The notes beneath the pieces are model-generated. The model saw only the letters and a program-made list of their open reading frames with translations, did no database searches and was not told the origin of the DNA. A program made the translations under genes and the position numbers. From Oreohelix idahoensis (lineage: Eukaryota; Mollusca; Gastropoda; Stylommatophora; Oreohelicidae), in the NCBI GenBank assembly GCA_024509875.1, contig JAMPIV010012433.1, forward strand, positions 240,568-304,567: 64,000 nucleotides of DNA, written 5' to 3'. Each line of letters opens with the position of its first letter. Position 1 is the first letter of the stretch. Shown piece after piece: positions 49,476 through 60,180 of the stretch.

Positions 49476-50435
49476 TGCCTGTGTGACCGCTTGACCTTTC
49501 ACGCTAGCTTTGTCCCTCCTACTTCACGATAAGCATTTATATGTGCTAGAAAATGCTACAGGTAATAATGACAGACCTTAAAAGCAAATAAGACATTTTT
49601 ACACAAAACGCAGTGTTCATTCAGAGTTCAGTTGGCAGTTACTGCTCTGACAGGGTAAACGTAGGTCAGTCCCAGATAATAATGAATGGGTTTTATAAGC
49701 GCGAAAGTGGGAAATGAATGTTTGTGTGATCTGGGTTTTTTTTAATCCTATTGTTAAGTTGGAAAAGATCACACATGTGAAAATAAAGTCGAAATAACAG
49801 ATTGTCGTGTGCAAAAAGGTCGAAAAGCTGAGGAACGGAGTGCAAATGTTAATTATTGTGTCGTGTGAAAAAAAGGACGGGTCGTGTGAAAAAAGGCGGG
49901 AAAAAAAGAAGAAATAGTATAAATAGAAGAGTTGTGGGCGATAGGTAGCGATTTCAGGACTTATGATTCCAAGGATACCATGATTTTAGACTAGAGGATT
50001 TTTACTGATAGCGTTAGGAGAACTTCGTCTTTGAGGATACCAAGACAAGTTTTTTCTTTAGTAGACAAGTGTGTATATTATTCAGTCGGATTATATATGT
50101 TTCATTTTGGATAAACAACCATCATTTTTGTGAAATTTACAGTGTTTGTCTAATTACATCAATAAACTCTAATTGAATTTTTCTACATTGCTGTTTGTGG
50201 AACTTTACAATAATTTCTTGTGGATATACGTTGTTGTGCTGAAACTGTTTTGCTTATCACCAAACTTAAAGGGAAGAACATTCCTGGGTTGAAACAAATA
50301 ACAAAAGGTCAAGTATCACCATCTCTGGCGGAACGCCAGTCAGCACTTGAACCACAACAACATATGAAGGATTAACTCTGACTACATAAAATCAATATAA
50401 CTACTGGTGCCGCATTCAACTGACGCGGGCACATA
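49476..50435 (+). mobile_element. LTR-like dispersed repeat, copy 2 (nested in hAT)
   Basis: Paralogue of 32350-33330. It has TATA-like AGTATAAATAGAAGAG at about 49917, ACTTCGTCTTTGAG, CTACATTGCTG, and a stem-loop at 50307-50353. Its insertion coincides with loss of the N-terminal half of the hAT transposase. Confidence 0.6.
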
Positions 50436-50447
50436 TCTTCAAATTGA

Positions 50448-51345
50448 TGCTGTAACCAGCTCGGTTACACCTGAAGTCCAGAGAGTTATTGACATTTTCC
50501 CTGCATTGAAGTCATATTTCCTTTCCATTCACAAATGTCCTACCAGTCTCAAAAATTTCTTTGAAAATCCACTTTCAATTACACTCCTGCATTTCATTGC
50601 CAGCCAGTTAAAAACCTTTTCTGATACCATCAAATGTGTTGAAAAGCAAGAGACAACAGTAATTGAAGTAAAGGATGAAGTAAACAAACTGGTGGAAAAA
50701 TTAAACTACAGGAAGGCAGACAAGTTTCTTACCACTACTGTGAGAAATCAGTTGCAAGAATTAGAAAAAGAAGGACACATAACAGTTGAAAAGTTTCAAA
50801 GCTATGCAGTAGATTTCTATGATACCTGCATTGAATATATTCAGGAGTGGTGTACACCATTTCTTACGTCTCTTCAGTCTATGGATTGGATCAATTTGAA
50901 GGGAAAGGAGTCTGTGACTTGGAAGAACATCCAAGAAAGCTACATATTCATGAAGACAGTGTCACCAAATTTTACTGTGAATGAAGAGGACTTATTTGAT
51001 GAGTTTGCATGTGTGAAAAAATATTGTGAAAGCAAATTTGATGTGTGGAGGGAACTGAAGGATCAAAGCGTCAGTGAAAAATGGTGTGAGATGTTCGCTC
51101 ATTTTACAAAGCAGGATATAAATGCAGAGAACCTGAAATGCCTAGTTAGTTTTTGTTTGGCACTGCCAGGATCCAATGCAGCTGTTAAACGTATTTTTTC
51201 ATTAATAAATGCGCTTTGGACAGACGAAAAAAAAAACAGACTTAAAATTGAGACAGTGAAAGCTTTAACCATTATAAAGACCCATTTTAAGGATTTCTCT
51301 TGTGCTGAGTTCAAATATCAGAAGAAAAAAAACTTCTTGAACAGG
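50448..51345 (+). pseudogene. hAT transposase C-terminal fragment
   Basis: About 300 residues. The C-terminal part carries the hAT dimerisation motif (LALPGSNAAVKRIFSL, then NALWTDEKKNRLKIETVKAL). Upstream helical regions (SLKNFFENP, WINLKGKESVTWKNIQESY) fit the transposase family also found in vertebrate SCAN/ZBED/KIAA1586-type domesticated proteins. The BED finger and the DDE catalytic start are missing, so it cannot be a working transposase. The open frame at 50407 begins without an ATG and runs beyond the domain to 51528. Confidence 0.85.
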
Positions 51346-51704
51346 CCCATAAATCTGATAAATATTCTGATGAATATGAAATATAAACTTGACTATTGTG
51401 TATTTTTTAAAGGTGCGATTTTTCTAATTAAGTATGTTTGTAATTTAGAATTCTTTTTTAAAGTGGAAGTTGTGTTAGGTAATGTGTGTATTTTTATACC
51501 AGTATCTTATTTTAAGTGCAACATATAATATATAATAGATTTATTTGTGCTTTACCTTAATTTTTAACATGTCCCGTTTTTTTACAAAATGTCCCGGGTT
51601 TTTTAGGTAAGAATTTGGAAATGTCCCGGTTTTTAAACAAAACATTATGGGAACCCTACTCTAAAGAGACAAAAAAAGGGAAGGACTACTACACCCTCAA
51701 GCGG

Positions 51705-51885
51705 CTGTCATGAGGTTGTGCATAGGACTGACAACCTCATCGTGTAATACACATTGCCACAGAAACTATAACTAGCTACAAGAGCATTTGAATGCTCGCT
51801 GCGGGCTTCCCGCAAGCAGGCCAGTTGCAGTGGTGGCTGCATGCTTCATAGGGAGCGCAAACGAAAATCCTGATGATGATGATTT
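51705..51885 (+). repeat. Dispersed repeat D, uninterrupted copy
   Basis: TGACAACCTCATCGTGTAA, CTACAAGAGCATT, GGGCTTCCCGCAAGCAGG and GCGCAAACGAAAATCCTGAT(GAT)n. Related to 43917-44715 and, at the start, to the last 40 bases of the window (GGCAACCTCGTGTAAAATAA). Confidence 0.75.
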
Positions 51886-51892
51886 GAATAAA

Positions 51893-52041
51893 CAAACGAT
51901 GAATAAACAAACGATGAATGAACAAACGATGAATAAACAAACGATGAATGAACAAACGATGAATAAACAAACGATGAATAAACAAACGATGAATGAACAA
52001 ACGATGAATAAACAAACGATGAATAAACAAACGATGAATAA
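51893..52041. repeat. 15-bp minisatellite beside an NCKX splice donor
   Basis: About ten units of AAACAAACGATGAAT with TAAA/TGAA variants. The array ends about 9 bp inside the intron from the donor of exon 52051-52134. Confidence 0.95.
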
Positions 52042-52050
52042 AGGAGTTAC

Positions 52051-52134
52051 CGATGACTGAGGTCATAAATTCAGGGGCTGAGCTTCCGGCAGCCATAAAA
52101 GTTGCGCCTGCAACATCAGCTTGAAGTCCAAGAT
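52051..52134 (-). CDS. NCKX: NCKX exon: first half of the alpha-1 repeat
   Basis: An 84-nt exon between TCTAATCTACCAG and GTAACTCC. With the split codon it reads DLGLQADVAGATFMAAG then SSAPEFMTSVIG. The SAPE motif carries the acidic residue that binds Ca2+/Na+ in the exchanger core. Entry and exit are both phase 1, in register with the exons at 53410 and 28779. This short exon lies 1.3 kb from its upstream neighbour and 23.2 kb from the next. Confidence 0.95.
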
Positions 52135-52379
52135 CTGGTAGATTAGATAAGAAGAGTTGCAGTAGTAGTTGCTGCGGTTGTAATACTGAAAACTTGGATC
52201 ATTCTTTCTCTCAAGTAACGGATTATTTTCATATTATTATTCTCATTGACATCGGATTTGAAGTCGCAGAGACAATATCATTGTCTTTATTCTTCAATCA
52301 TCATCATCATAATCATCATCTCCATCGTTTAGTTCACTGTAGAGCATAAGGCATTAGCAAATTCACACCAAAACTTCCT
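52135..52379 (-). other. Short NCKX intron segment
   Basis: Contains (CAT)n/(ATC)n microsatellites near 52305. No other feature. Confidence 0.5.
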
Positions 52380-52725
52380 TCCTGCGTCATCAGTTCAAAA
52401 TCTTTGTTGCTTTAATGTCTGTCTCCAGTTCTATTCTCCACGTGCTTTATTTATTTATTTATTTTTTTTTGGCTTCCTTCTTTTCCCCTTACATTGGGGA
52501 TTCAGTAACAGAGACTGCATTGTAATGCTATCAACTAGTTTTCTGAACATGTGGCCCATCCAAAACCAGCACCTTCTCGCCACATCGTGTTCCACCGACT
52601 TTTATCTGGTTCTTTCAACCGGTTCTAAATTAGTGATCTTATTATATTACCCGAATCCGTCTATTTTGCGCAGGCACGCATTTATGAAAGTATGTAACTT
52701 TCTGGTTGATTGTCTGTATTAACAT
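52380..52725 (-). pseudogene. LINE family B 3'-end fragment
   Basis: On the minus strand it matches the tail of 37016-38982 (for example TGTAATGCTATCAAC, CACATCGTGTTCCACCG, TTGCGCAGGCACGCATTTATGAAAGT). A (TTTA)n run sits inside. No tandem amplification here, unlike at 10.6 kb. Confidence 0.75.
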
Positions 52726-53409
52726 TTGAGTAATCTATAATCAACATCACATGTAGTCATTATTTTAGGACCCTCATATATTAAAAAACAGTTAGAAGAT
52801 CGCCGTTCCCAAAATAAAAATAAAAATATAGACATGACACACAAAAAAGAGGAGAGGGCGGGGTTATTGAGAGAGGCATTTGAGGAATAACGATGACATG
52901 GAAATATCTTCAGGTGCCATCTTCACAACGAAGGTCGGCTGGAAGTGATCTCCAACGTCTTCTGTCTCTTGTCTTGATGGTGCACTCTGATAGACTCTTT
53001 CCTGTCAATGTTACCTTCCCACTTATATGGGAATCACGTGAGCTGATTAGACGAGAAATGACAGTCTTGATGAAATTTTGAGTTACTAGTTGAAAAGAAG
53101 GGTATATCACATTAAAATGAAATTTTGCTTGATGAACCAAATTGTTAACTATGACACATTGTGTAGGATGATAGATTAAACTATACGATGTCGATTTGTA
53201 ACAAAAGTGGAGATGGAATGAAGCAGCACTAAGGGGACGAATAGTTGTTGAATGAAATAGTTTTAAATTTATTGAACTCTGCTTTTACGAGGACTATTCT
53301 ACTCTTCACCTCTGAGATGCGCTTCCATCTGCTGCTATTAGCATGCCCAACTATTTGAATCTATTGACTTGCTACAATAATGTTACACTTCCTAGGGTGA
53401 AATTCTTAC
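52726..53409 (-). other. NCKX intron between two exons
   Basis: 52900-53000 resembles the opening of another dispersed repeat (GGTGCCATCTTCACAACGAAGGTC.GC...) also seen at 43395-43500 in similar form. No coding feature. Confidence 0.4.
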
Positions 53410-53586
53410 CTTCACAGATATGCTCCAGGGAAGGAACAAAATAGTCGTCACAAACAACAGCCAGGGCTGCGAACATGTACAGAGCTATGAGAATGTGAAG
53501 GATAACACCGCCATTTTTGGTGTCTTTCAGCGACATGAAGTTAGGAGGGAAGTTCTCTACTGACCTTGGTAGACAGGTTTTGTTAT
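53410..53586 (-). CDS. NCKX: NCKX exon: extracellular edge and first transmembrane segment
   Basis: A 177-nt exon between CTTATCCACAG and GTAAGAATT. It codes NKTCLPRSVENFPPNF, an N-terminal extracellular stretch with an N-glycosylation site (NKT), then the membrane segment GGVILHILIALYMFAALAVV and CDDYFVPSLEHICE. The phrase CDDYFVPSLE.IC is diagnostic for the SLC24 exchangers, which move Ca2+ and K+ out in exchange for Na+ across plasma or organelle membranes. Phase 1 at both ends matches its neighbours. Its acceptor is the first unit of a 47-bp tandem array. Confidence 0.96.
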
Positions 53587-53990
53587 CTGTGGATAAGATC
53601 AATATTTAGATTGTGGTAGGCAGGTTTTGTTATTTGTGGATAAGATCAACATTTAGATTGTAGTAGGGAGGTTTCGTTATCTGTGGATAAGATCAATATT
53701 TAGATTGCGGTAGGCAGGTTTTGTTATTTGAGGATAAAATCAGATGTCTGAAATTGTCGATGGGAGGTTTTGTTATCTGTGGATAAAACGACCTTTTAGA
53801 TCGTGGCAGGGAGGTTTTATTATCTGCGGATGACCAAATGTATGAGGCTGTGGTAGGAAGTCTTGTTATCTGTAGAAATGATCAAATGCTGGATGTCGTG
53901 ATTGCAGGTTTTATTATCCTTGGATACGACCAACTTTTATCCGCAGTTTACAAGTCTTATTACCTTGGACAAGCTAAACTTTTAGATTAA
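53564..53990. repeat. 47-bp array copying an NCKX splice-acceptor edge, about 9 units
   Basis: Each unit spans roughly 30 intron bases plus the acceptor and about 18-20 exon bases (plus-strand GGTAGGCAGGTTTTGTTAT..GTGGATAAGATC). The first unit is the real exon edge. Later units are increasingly diverged. The acceptor dinucleotide survives in at least four downstream units (near 53680, 53775, 53825 and 53870). Confidence 0.9.
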
Positions 53991-56475
53991 AAACCATCAG
54001 CGGAGAGAAGCTAACCGATAAGGGTAAGCAGATGGAGAGGTGGGTCGAGCACTACTCTGAGCTTTACGCCTGAGAGAATACCGTTACGCCTGCAGCCCTT
54101 GATGCTGTCAAATGCCTGCCAACTATGGAGGAGCTGGATGCCGAACCAACATTAGAGGAACTCAGCAAGGCCATTGATAGCTTGGCCTCTGGCAAAGCAC
54201 CAGGCAGTGATGGGATTCCTCCTGATTTAATCAAATGCTGTAAGAGCACGCTATTACATCCCCTGCATAGGGTGCTGTGCCAGTGCTGGTAAGAGACAAC
54301 TATTCCCCAAGACATGCGAGATGCCAAGATTGTAACACTGTATAAAAATAAAGGAGACATAAGTGATTGCAATAACTACAGAGGCATCTCTCTCCTTAGT
54401 ATTGTTGGTAAGGTTTTTGCCAGAGTCATCTTAATGCGACTACACAAGTTAGCTGAGCGCATATATCCAGAGTCACAGTGTGGATTCGATCTGGTGGATC
54501 AACAACAGACATGATCCTTTTTCTCCGCCAGCTTCAGGAAAAATTAAGAGAGCAGACAAGACCTTTAAATATCGCCTTTATAGACCTCACAAAAGCATTT
54601 GACTAGGTTAGTAGGGATGGACTCTTCAAAATCCTCCTGAAAATAGGCTGCCCTGCTAAATTGCTGGAAATGATAAAGTCATTCTATGACGACAGGAAGG
54701 GAACAGTCCAATATGCTGGAAGCACATCACAACCCTTTGATATACGAAGTGGCGTTAAACAAGGCTGTGTTCTGGCTCCGACCCTCTTCGGGATCTTCTT
54801 TGCCTTACTCCTGAAACATGCATTCAGAGATGCAGTTGAAGGAATATGCCTTCACACTAGGTCAGATGGTCGTTTGTTTAATCTTTCAAGGCTGAAGGTA
54901 AAAACAAAAATCAGAAGGGTCACCATAAAGGACTTGTTGTTCGCTGATGACGCTGCAGTCGTCACTCAAAGCCAACAGGAGCTTCAGAGCTTGATGAAAT
55001 GCTTCACCCAAGCATGCAAGGTCTTTGGCCTCACAAGAAGTCTAAAGAAAACGAATGTGCTGAGCAGTGGCGTATTCTCTATGTGTGCTGTGCGTGCTGC
55101 GCACACCTATGCCCGAAGGAAAATAAAAATTTAATTTATTATTCTATAAAATATTACTCTTCTAAAGTTCTGCTATCGGACCGTACGCATCAGGATAACG
55201 GATTTTCCCGCATAGAATCTACGAGTATATCTAGTTTCAGTTTCCCAGACGCGTTTTATAGTGCAGTTTTTATTGGTTGGTTACAATCGCCCGAAGTTTC
55301 ACGGGTAATTCCGTCACAATGCGTGCGGTACCTTTCGGATTCACGTCTGAAGATTAGTTTGTGTGAATCGGGGTCATGGCCAGATACGTCAATACAACAC
55401 GAACATGCGTGCGGTGGTTTTGCAGCTCTCGGGTTGTAAAAATCGGCTGTGTCCGTCCTGTGTTTTTTGTGATTAATTTTTGTTAGTTGCCGGGAATGCA
55501 GATTATTACAGTGACAGTGAGTTTCAAGTTGTAAGTTAATTAGTATTTCGGAGATATTTGACATATACCCCTAATAACTATCGTTGCGTAGTTGAATATA
55601 GTTGGTTTTTAAATTAAGAGGGGAAGAAGTTAAATAGTAGGCGTACATATTCATTTTAAGTAGCAGCACGCCTAGCTCGCATTACCAGGATACGGCACTG
55701 GTGCTGAGTCAGGATGCGGGTGCTGCACCAGTTATCACTATCGATAACTATGAATTGGCAGTGGTGCACCACTTCACATACCTGGGGTCTACCATCAATG
55801 ACAAACTCTCACTGGACACAGAAATTGTGACAGCCGCATTGGCAAAGCTGCAGCTACATTTGCCCGCATCACATCGCGTGTTTGAGGACACTCCAAACTC
55901 ACAACGAAGACCAAAGCTGCGGTACATAACGCCTGCGTCACCAGCACTCTCCTATATGGCAGCGAGACTTGGACAACCTATGCTAAGCAAAAAAGAAGGC
56001 TCAATATCTTCCATTTACGGTGTTTACGCTACATCCTTGGCATCTCGTGGAAAGACACTATTAAACTGACAAATGTCGAGGTGTTGCCATGTGCTGGCCT
56101 TCAAAGCTTAGACAGCGCAGACTACGCTGGCTTGGCCATGTCCGTCGCATTAAAGAAGGTCGCATCCCGAAAGATATCTTCTACGGGCAACTAGCAGATG
56201 GCAAAAGAACAGTTGGGCGACCGCAGCTGAGGTTCAAAGATGTGTGCAAGAGAGATATGAGGGCACTATACATAATCCAGCAACGTGGGAGGATGAAGCT
56301 GCCGATCGCACCAAGTGGCGATGCTATTTACGGTGCCACCTCAGATTAGGCGAAAAGAAGCTCACACAACAAGCCGAAGAGAGGAGAAAACGTCATCAGG
56401 AAAATAAGCAGCTGAGGGCTGTCACCTTAGGGGCCCATTCCCATAGTCAGTTATGACTGAAGGGGCTATTATATA
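53985..56475 (+). pseudogene. LINE family A, RT to 3' end, decayed and split by a hAT
   Basis: 5'-truncated copy starting in the region before the RT core. Frames carry SGKAPGSDGIPPDLIK, NYRGISLLSIVGKVFARV, GVKQGCVLAPTLFGIFFAL and the catalytic FADDAAV (about 54944). Stops occur at 54289 (TAA), 54604 (TAG) and elsewhere, with frameshifts. After the hAT insertion the text resumes at QDAGAAPVI, HFTYLGSTINDKLSLDTEI and the tail known from 24349 and 27415, ending GGGGCTATTATATATA. Confidence 0.9.
55065..55700. mobile_element. Non-autonomous hAT element (636 bp) inside LINE A
   Basis: Inverted ends CAGTGGCGTATTCT and CAGTGCCGTATCCT, each followed by a GCGTGC block. Perfect 8-bp duplication GTGCTGAG at 55057-55064 and 55701-55708. 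Removing it restores the LINE text across NVLSQDAG. No transposase is encoded; reading frames here are short. Confidence 0.92.
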
Positions 56476-56820
56476 TATTTATATATATATATTCAAGTAA
56501 CTGTCATTTCGGTTTCACAGCAAATGAATGCATGTTATCACATAATTTCAAATTTGATGGAGACATATAGATGACAACGAGTGGTTCACGCCTTCTAGTG
56601 TTCATTGTGACAATTAACTTTTCAATTAATGTAGAAATTGATTTAGTTTATGAAACCACTAATACTTATATTTTAAACTGACTTCATAATGTATGTTTCA
56701 ACATATAATGTAATCGTATAAGTATGTACTTGTACGTAGGTTCTCTAAATGGGCGCACAAATCAAAGGTCGCAGCCAATGATTGTTTTTTTGAGGAAAAA
56801 TTTCTGTTATTGACAATTTT
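56476..56820. other. Intronic DNA, no gene
   Basis: AT-rich, starts with a TA tail of the LINE. Nothing supported. Confidence 0.5.
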
Positions 56821-56996
56821 GCAGGTGTGAATGTATAGGATCTCAGCAGGGAAAATGACATTTTGCAGGTGTGAATGTATAGGATCTCAGCAGGGAAAAT
56901 GACATTTTGCAGGTGTGAATATATAGGATCTCAGCAGGGAAAATGACATTTTGCAGGTGTGAATGTATAGGATCTCAGCAGGGAAAAGAAAAGAGT
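56821..56996. repeat. 44-bp minisatellite, 4 copies
   Basis: GCAGGTGTGAATG recurs at 56821, 56865, 56909 and 56953, period 44 bp. Confidence 0.95.
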
Positions 56997-58710
56997 GACA
57001 TTTATCACGTGAAGTTATATAAGAAATGTAAAATAAAATATTTTTCCACATTCCGTGCTTGTTGGTTTTTATACTCTGCCCTTTCGAATAAGATATAATA
57101 TTGAATATACATACGAGGACACACACCCATTCATCCATTTTTAAAAAATTTTTTATTAATTTTTTAATCAAGTTATTATTACTTTTATAAATTTTTAATT
57201 AATACAGTAAAGACGAGCATTCAAGGTTTACAAAAATATACACATTTCGGATTGTTAATCAACTGGAGCACAGTACTGAATACATTTTTTGGAAGCATGT
57301 TGCTAATGAGCTAACGACATCAACCGAATATAATATCTATAATTATTTACACTCAAAAAATATTCTAATTATGATTCATTATGATTTGAACGGGTTATTT
57401 TCATTCATTAATTTTCACAAGGCCGAAAATGAAAAATATGAGGTAAATTATGTAAATACCTACTTCAGTTTACTAATCATAATGTAGGGTTGTTGTGCTA
57501 AAAGCAAAGATACGTGATAACAACAGCGATGTAAGTTCGAAGAGAAACATCATAAAGTGTGCGATCAAAAGTATAGAGCAAAGACAGGCTACCCACGAGC
57601 TGTGGGAATCTACGAGTACTTTAGAAATATTGAACTCTCTAAAAATCTACCTTCATAAAATTTAGTCTGTTGTCAAGTTTTAGAGTATTTGGATTTCGGA
57701 ATACATAACTTTTATTTGTGCCGGACGATCCGCGTCCGGCTATTCCAACTATAAAAAGGTTGAACAGTCAAAGTAAGGGATATTTTAACGAGTGTAAACT
57801 TCACTTTAAAGAAAAGATTGCTGTCTTTCCTCATTAAGTTCATGAAATAAAGTGACTTATTATTAGCTAGCTCGTGATTTATCAATGGGAACGCAGAAAC
57901 AATACCTTTAGTGCTCGGGATAGGTAACTTTTTAAATACCGGTTGAAAATGGTTAGCCTATCATCTCTACAGCTTTAAAATTATTTATCTTTCCCATCCT
58001 ACGTCACCTAGACATCTACCAAATCATGATATGTGATCTACCGCATGTGCTTGCGTCATTAATTAGGCTGGATCGCCCTAAGTACACACCCGGTGTTGCG
58101 TGTGAAAAATTGCGCTAATGACCCCTGCACTCGTAGCATTATTTGTGTGGTGCCTAATTGGCCGGAAGCATAGTGTAATTCGCTTCCATAGGTAGGCGGT
58201 GTTGCTTTTTGGATGGTCGATTCTCCCGAGAGCTTATCACTTCTGTTGTTTTTGCATTGTCTAGTTTTCTACTTCTTTATTTCTCACGAGTGCCTGAAAC
58301 TGACCTTTATCTATGTAATATTTAATTATTTAATGTCGGAATCTCCTTTTCGTTGACCCCTGGTCTAGAGGCAAGTAATATTAACTAACTAAAGTGTGGT
58401 TTCCGGGGCGCGCTGATAGGACAAAGACAGAGCGGGACTTTTACTCCAATCAGTTGTGCACTGGCCTGGCAATCAAACAGTGTAAAACAAATTCCTACAT
58501 TTCGAGAGCTGTTCAGTGTTTTGGCTCAGGTTTGGCCCAGGTTTGGCTCAGGTTTCCTGAACAGAGTCTAATGTGGTAGGGGCCCGTGATCCAGAGGAAG
58601 TGAAAAAGCGAAAAAAGACGTCTGCTCTGAAACCTTCTTTAAAAATTGAATGGATGAAGAAAAATGTACTGTACAATTTGACATGTCCCATAATTAACAT
58701 GTATAGTTTC
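56997..58710. other. AT-rich intronic DNA, no gene
   Basis: No coding, RNA or transposon boundary recognised. A short triple of TTGGC(T/C)CAGGTTT occurs at 58519-58555. Confidence 0.45.
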
Positions 58711-58905
58711 ATTTATTCATTCAATCATTCATTCAATCATTCATTCTTTCATTCATTCAATCATTCATTCATTCATTCATTCATTCATTCATTCATTCAA
58801 TCATTCATTCATTCATTAATTCAATAATTCATTCAATCATTCAATCATTCATTCATTCATTCAATCATTCATTCATTCATTCAATCATTCATTCAATCAT
58901 TCATT
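58711..58905. repeat. (CATT)n with CAAT variants
   Basis: ATTCATTCAATC-type tetranucleotide tract of about 195 bp. Confidence 0.95.
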
Positions 58906-59158
58906 ATTCTCCTACTTCGTTTCTTACGGAACATTGAACTATCACTGCAGCTGGGCCCCGTGAAGGAGGTTTACGTAATAGTATATGCCCCCCTCCCCCC
59001 CACCCCGATGTAGTGGTTTCTGTTGCAGTTTGTTATAATGATGAGGTTGCCAGCTCCCTCTACATCGCTCATGTAAGTCGTCATCTGAGATATGCCTGGG
59101 GGAGGGGTGGTCCTATTGTATCTTTGTCATCTCAGAGACTAGTGGGGACTACACGAGA

Positions 59159-59224
59159 TAGTCAGAGAACATAGTCAGAGAACATAGTCAGAGAACATGT
59201 TCAGAGAACATAGTCAGAGAACAA
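59159..59224. repeat. 13-bp minisatellite (TAGTCAGAGAACA)5
   Basis: Five units with one TGTTCAG variant. Confidence 0.95.
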
Positions 59225-59364
59225 AGTGTTTATGATTTTATATAGTATAGTCAGTTGTTGCTATAAGCTTAAAGGGATAATCCTTCCTGGTCATTTATTC
59301 TATATTCTATATGCAGGTACAGGTAAAAGTTGTACCATAAGAAATAGTGGTGTAGGGGAGTGAA

Positions 59365-59462
59365 ATGTTAGAGACTTTACTAGACCTCAGGTTTAAAAAG
59401 TGAGATGACCTGTTCCCTTACAGGCTGTCTTTGCCTTCCCTAACTCAAGAGCAAAGGCTCAT
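59365..59462 (-). mobile_element. SINE body fragment
   Basis: On the minus strand TTTGCTCTTGAGTTAGGGAAGG followed by AAAGACAGCCTGTAAGGGAAC, the same 3' body as the SINEs at 11028 and 25690. The tRNA head is missing. Confidence 0.6.
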
Positions 59463-59669
59463 AAATTATGGATCGTGACTCAAAATTGGGTCACGGGAAA
59501 TACTGCGATGGGTCATGCCCCTTACGTTTCCCTTACTCAAAATTTTAAGTGGCATGCCCTTTGCCAAATTGCTACAATTAATTTTTCTTTTCAGTTTTCG
59601 TACATGGGTCGACAGCTTCACCAACTGTGACATGTGGGTCGTGGTCGTGAATAAGCTGAGAACCATTGC
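59453..59669. mobile_element. Possible hAT-type MITE remnant
   Basis: Right end (inverted) CAATGGTTCTCAGCTTATTC and GACCCAC blocks against left-side CAAAGGCTCATAAATTATGG and GGGTCACG. The pattern resembles hAT termini with GGGTC subterminal motifs. No clean target duplication. Confidence 0.35.
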
Positions 59670-59767
59670 TTTAATGGAAACAAAATATTGGCGTAGCGGA
59701 TAACACGTACAGTGCAGACGACAACATACACAGGTCAACTGAGATGTCTATATAATCGTTATCACTA

Positions 59768-59990
59768 ATATCTTCTTCTTCTTCTTCTTCTGCTACTTTC
59801 TCTTCTTCTTCTTCTTCTTCTTCTTCTTCTTCTGCTTCCTTCTTTTACTTCTTCTTCTTCTTCTTCTTCTTCTACTCCCTTTTTCTTCTGCTTCTTATTC
59901 CTCTTCTTCTTATTCTTCTACCTCCTCTTCTTCTTCTAATTATTCTTCTTGTACTTCCTCTTGTTCTTCTACTCCCTCTTCTTCTTCTTC
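59768..59990. repeat. (CTT)n microsatellite, imperfect
   Basis: CTTCTT runs with TGC, TAC and TATTCC interruptions. Confidence 0.95.
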
Positions 59991-59994
59991 ATGT

Positions 59995-60180
59995 GCCATA
60001 CTTGATGCGTTGGTGATCAGGATGACCATGTAACTCGTAATCAGTTCCACTGTTGACTTATTTCCATGCCACGATGCTCCACTGTCCAGCATCTTCTCTC
60101 TTGTTTTATCCTCTATCTCTTTCTCCTTCAGTCTGTCTTGCCTGTTGTCACAGTATGTTGCTGATTCCTTCATCTCTCAA
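59995..60180 (-). pseudogene. LINE family C tail scrap
   Basis: Minus-strand text TREKMLDSGASWHGNKSTVE matches the REKMLxSLTSWHG segment at 28460-28510 and the REQILDNRTEVNKRI segment at 42590. Confidence 0.6.

Larger units (their letters stand above)
49169..51658 (+). mobile_element. hAT element with decayed transposase (2.49 kb)
   Basis: Inverted ends TAGGGTTCCCAT at both sides, with near-identical 8-bp flanks TTCTAAAG (49161-49168) and CTCTAAAG (51659-51666). GTCCCGG motifs recur just inside both ends, as in many hAT subterminal regions. A transposase fragment occupies 50448-51345, and an LTR-like repeat fills much of the 5' half. Confidence 0.88.

Noticed and set aside
58573..58827. Ser/His/Phe repeat protein
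   Set aside because: Produced by the CATT microsatellite.
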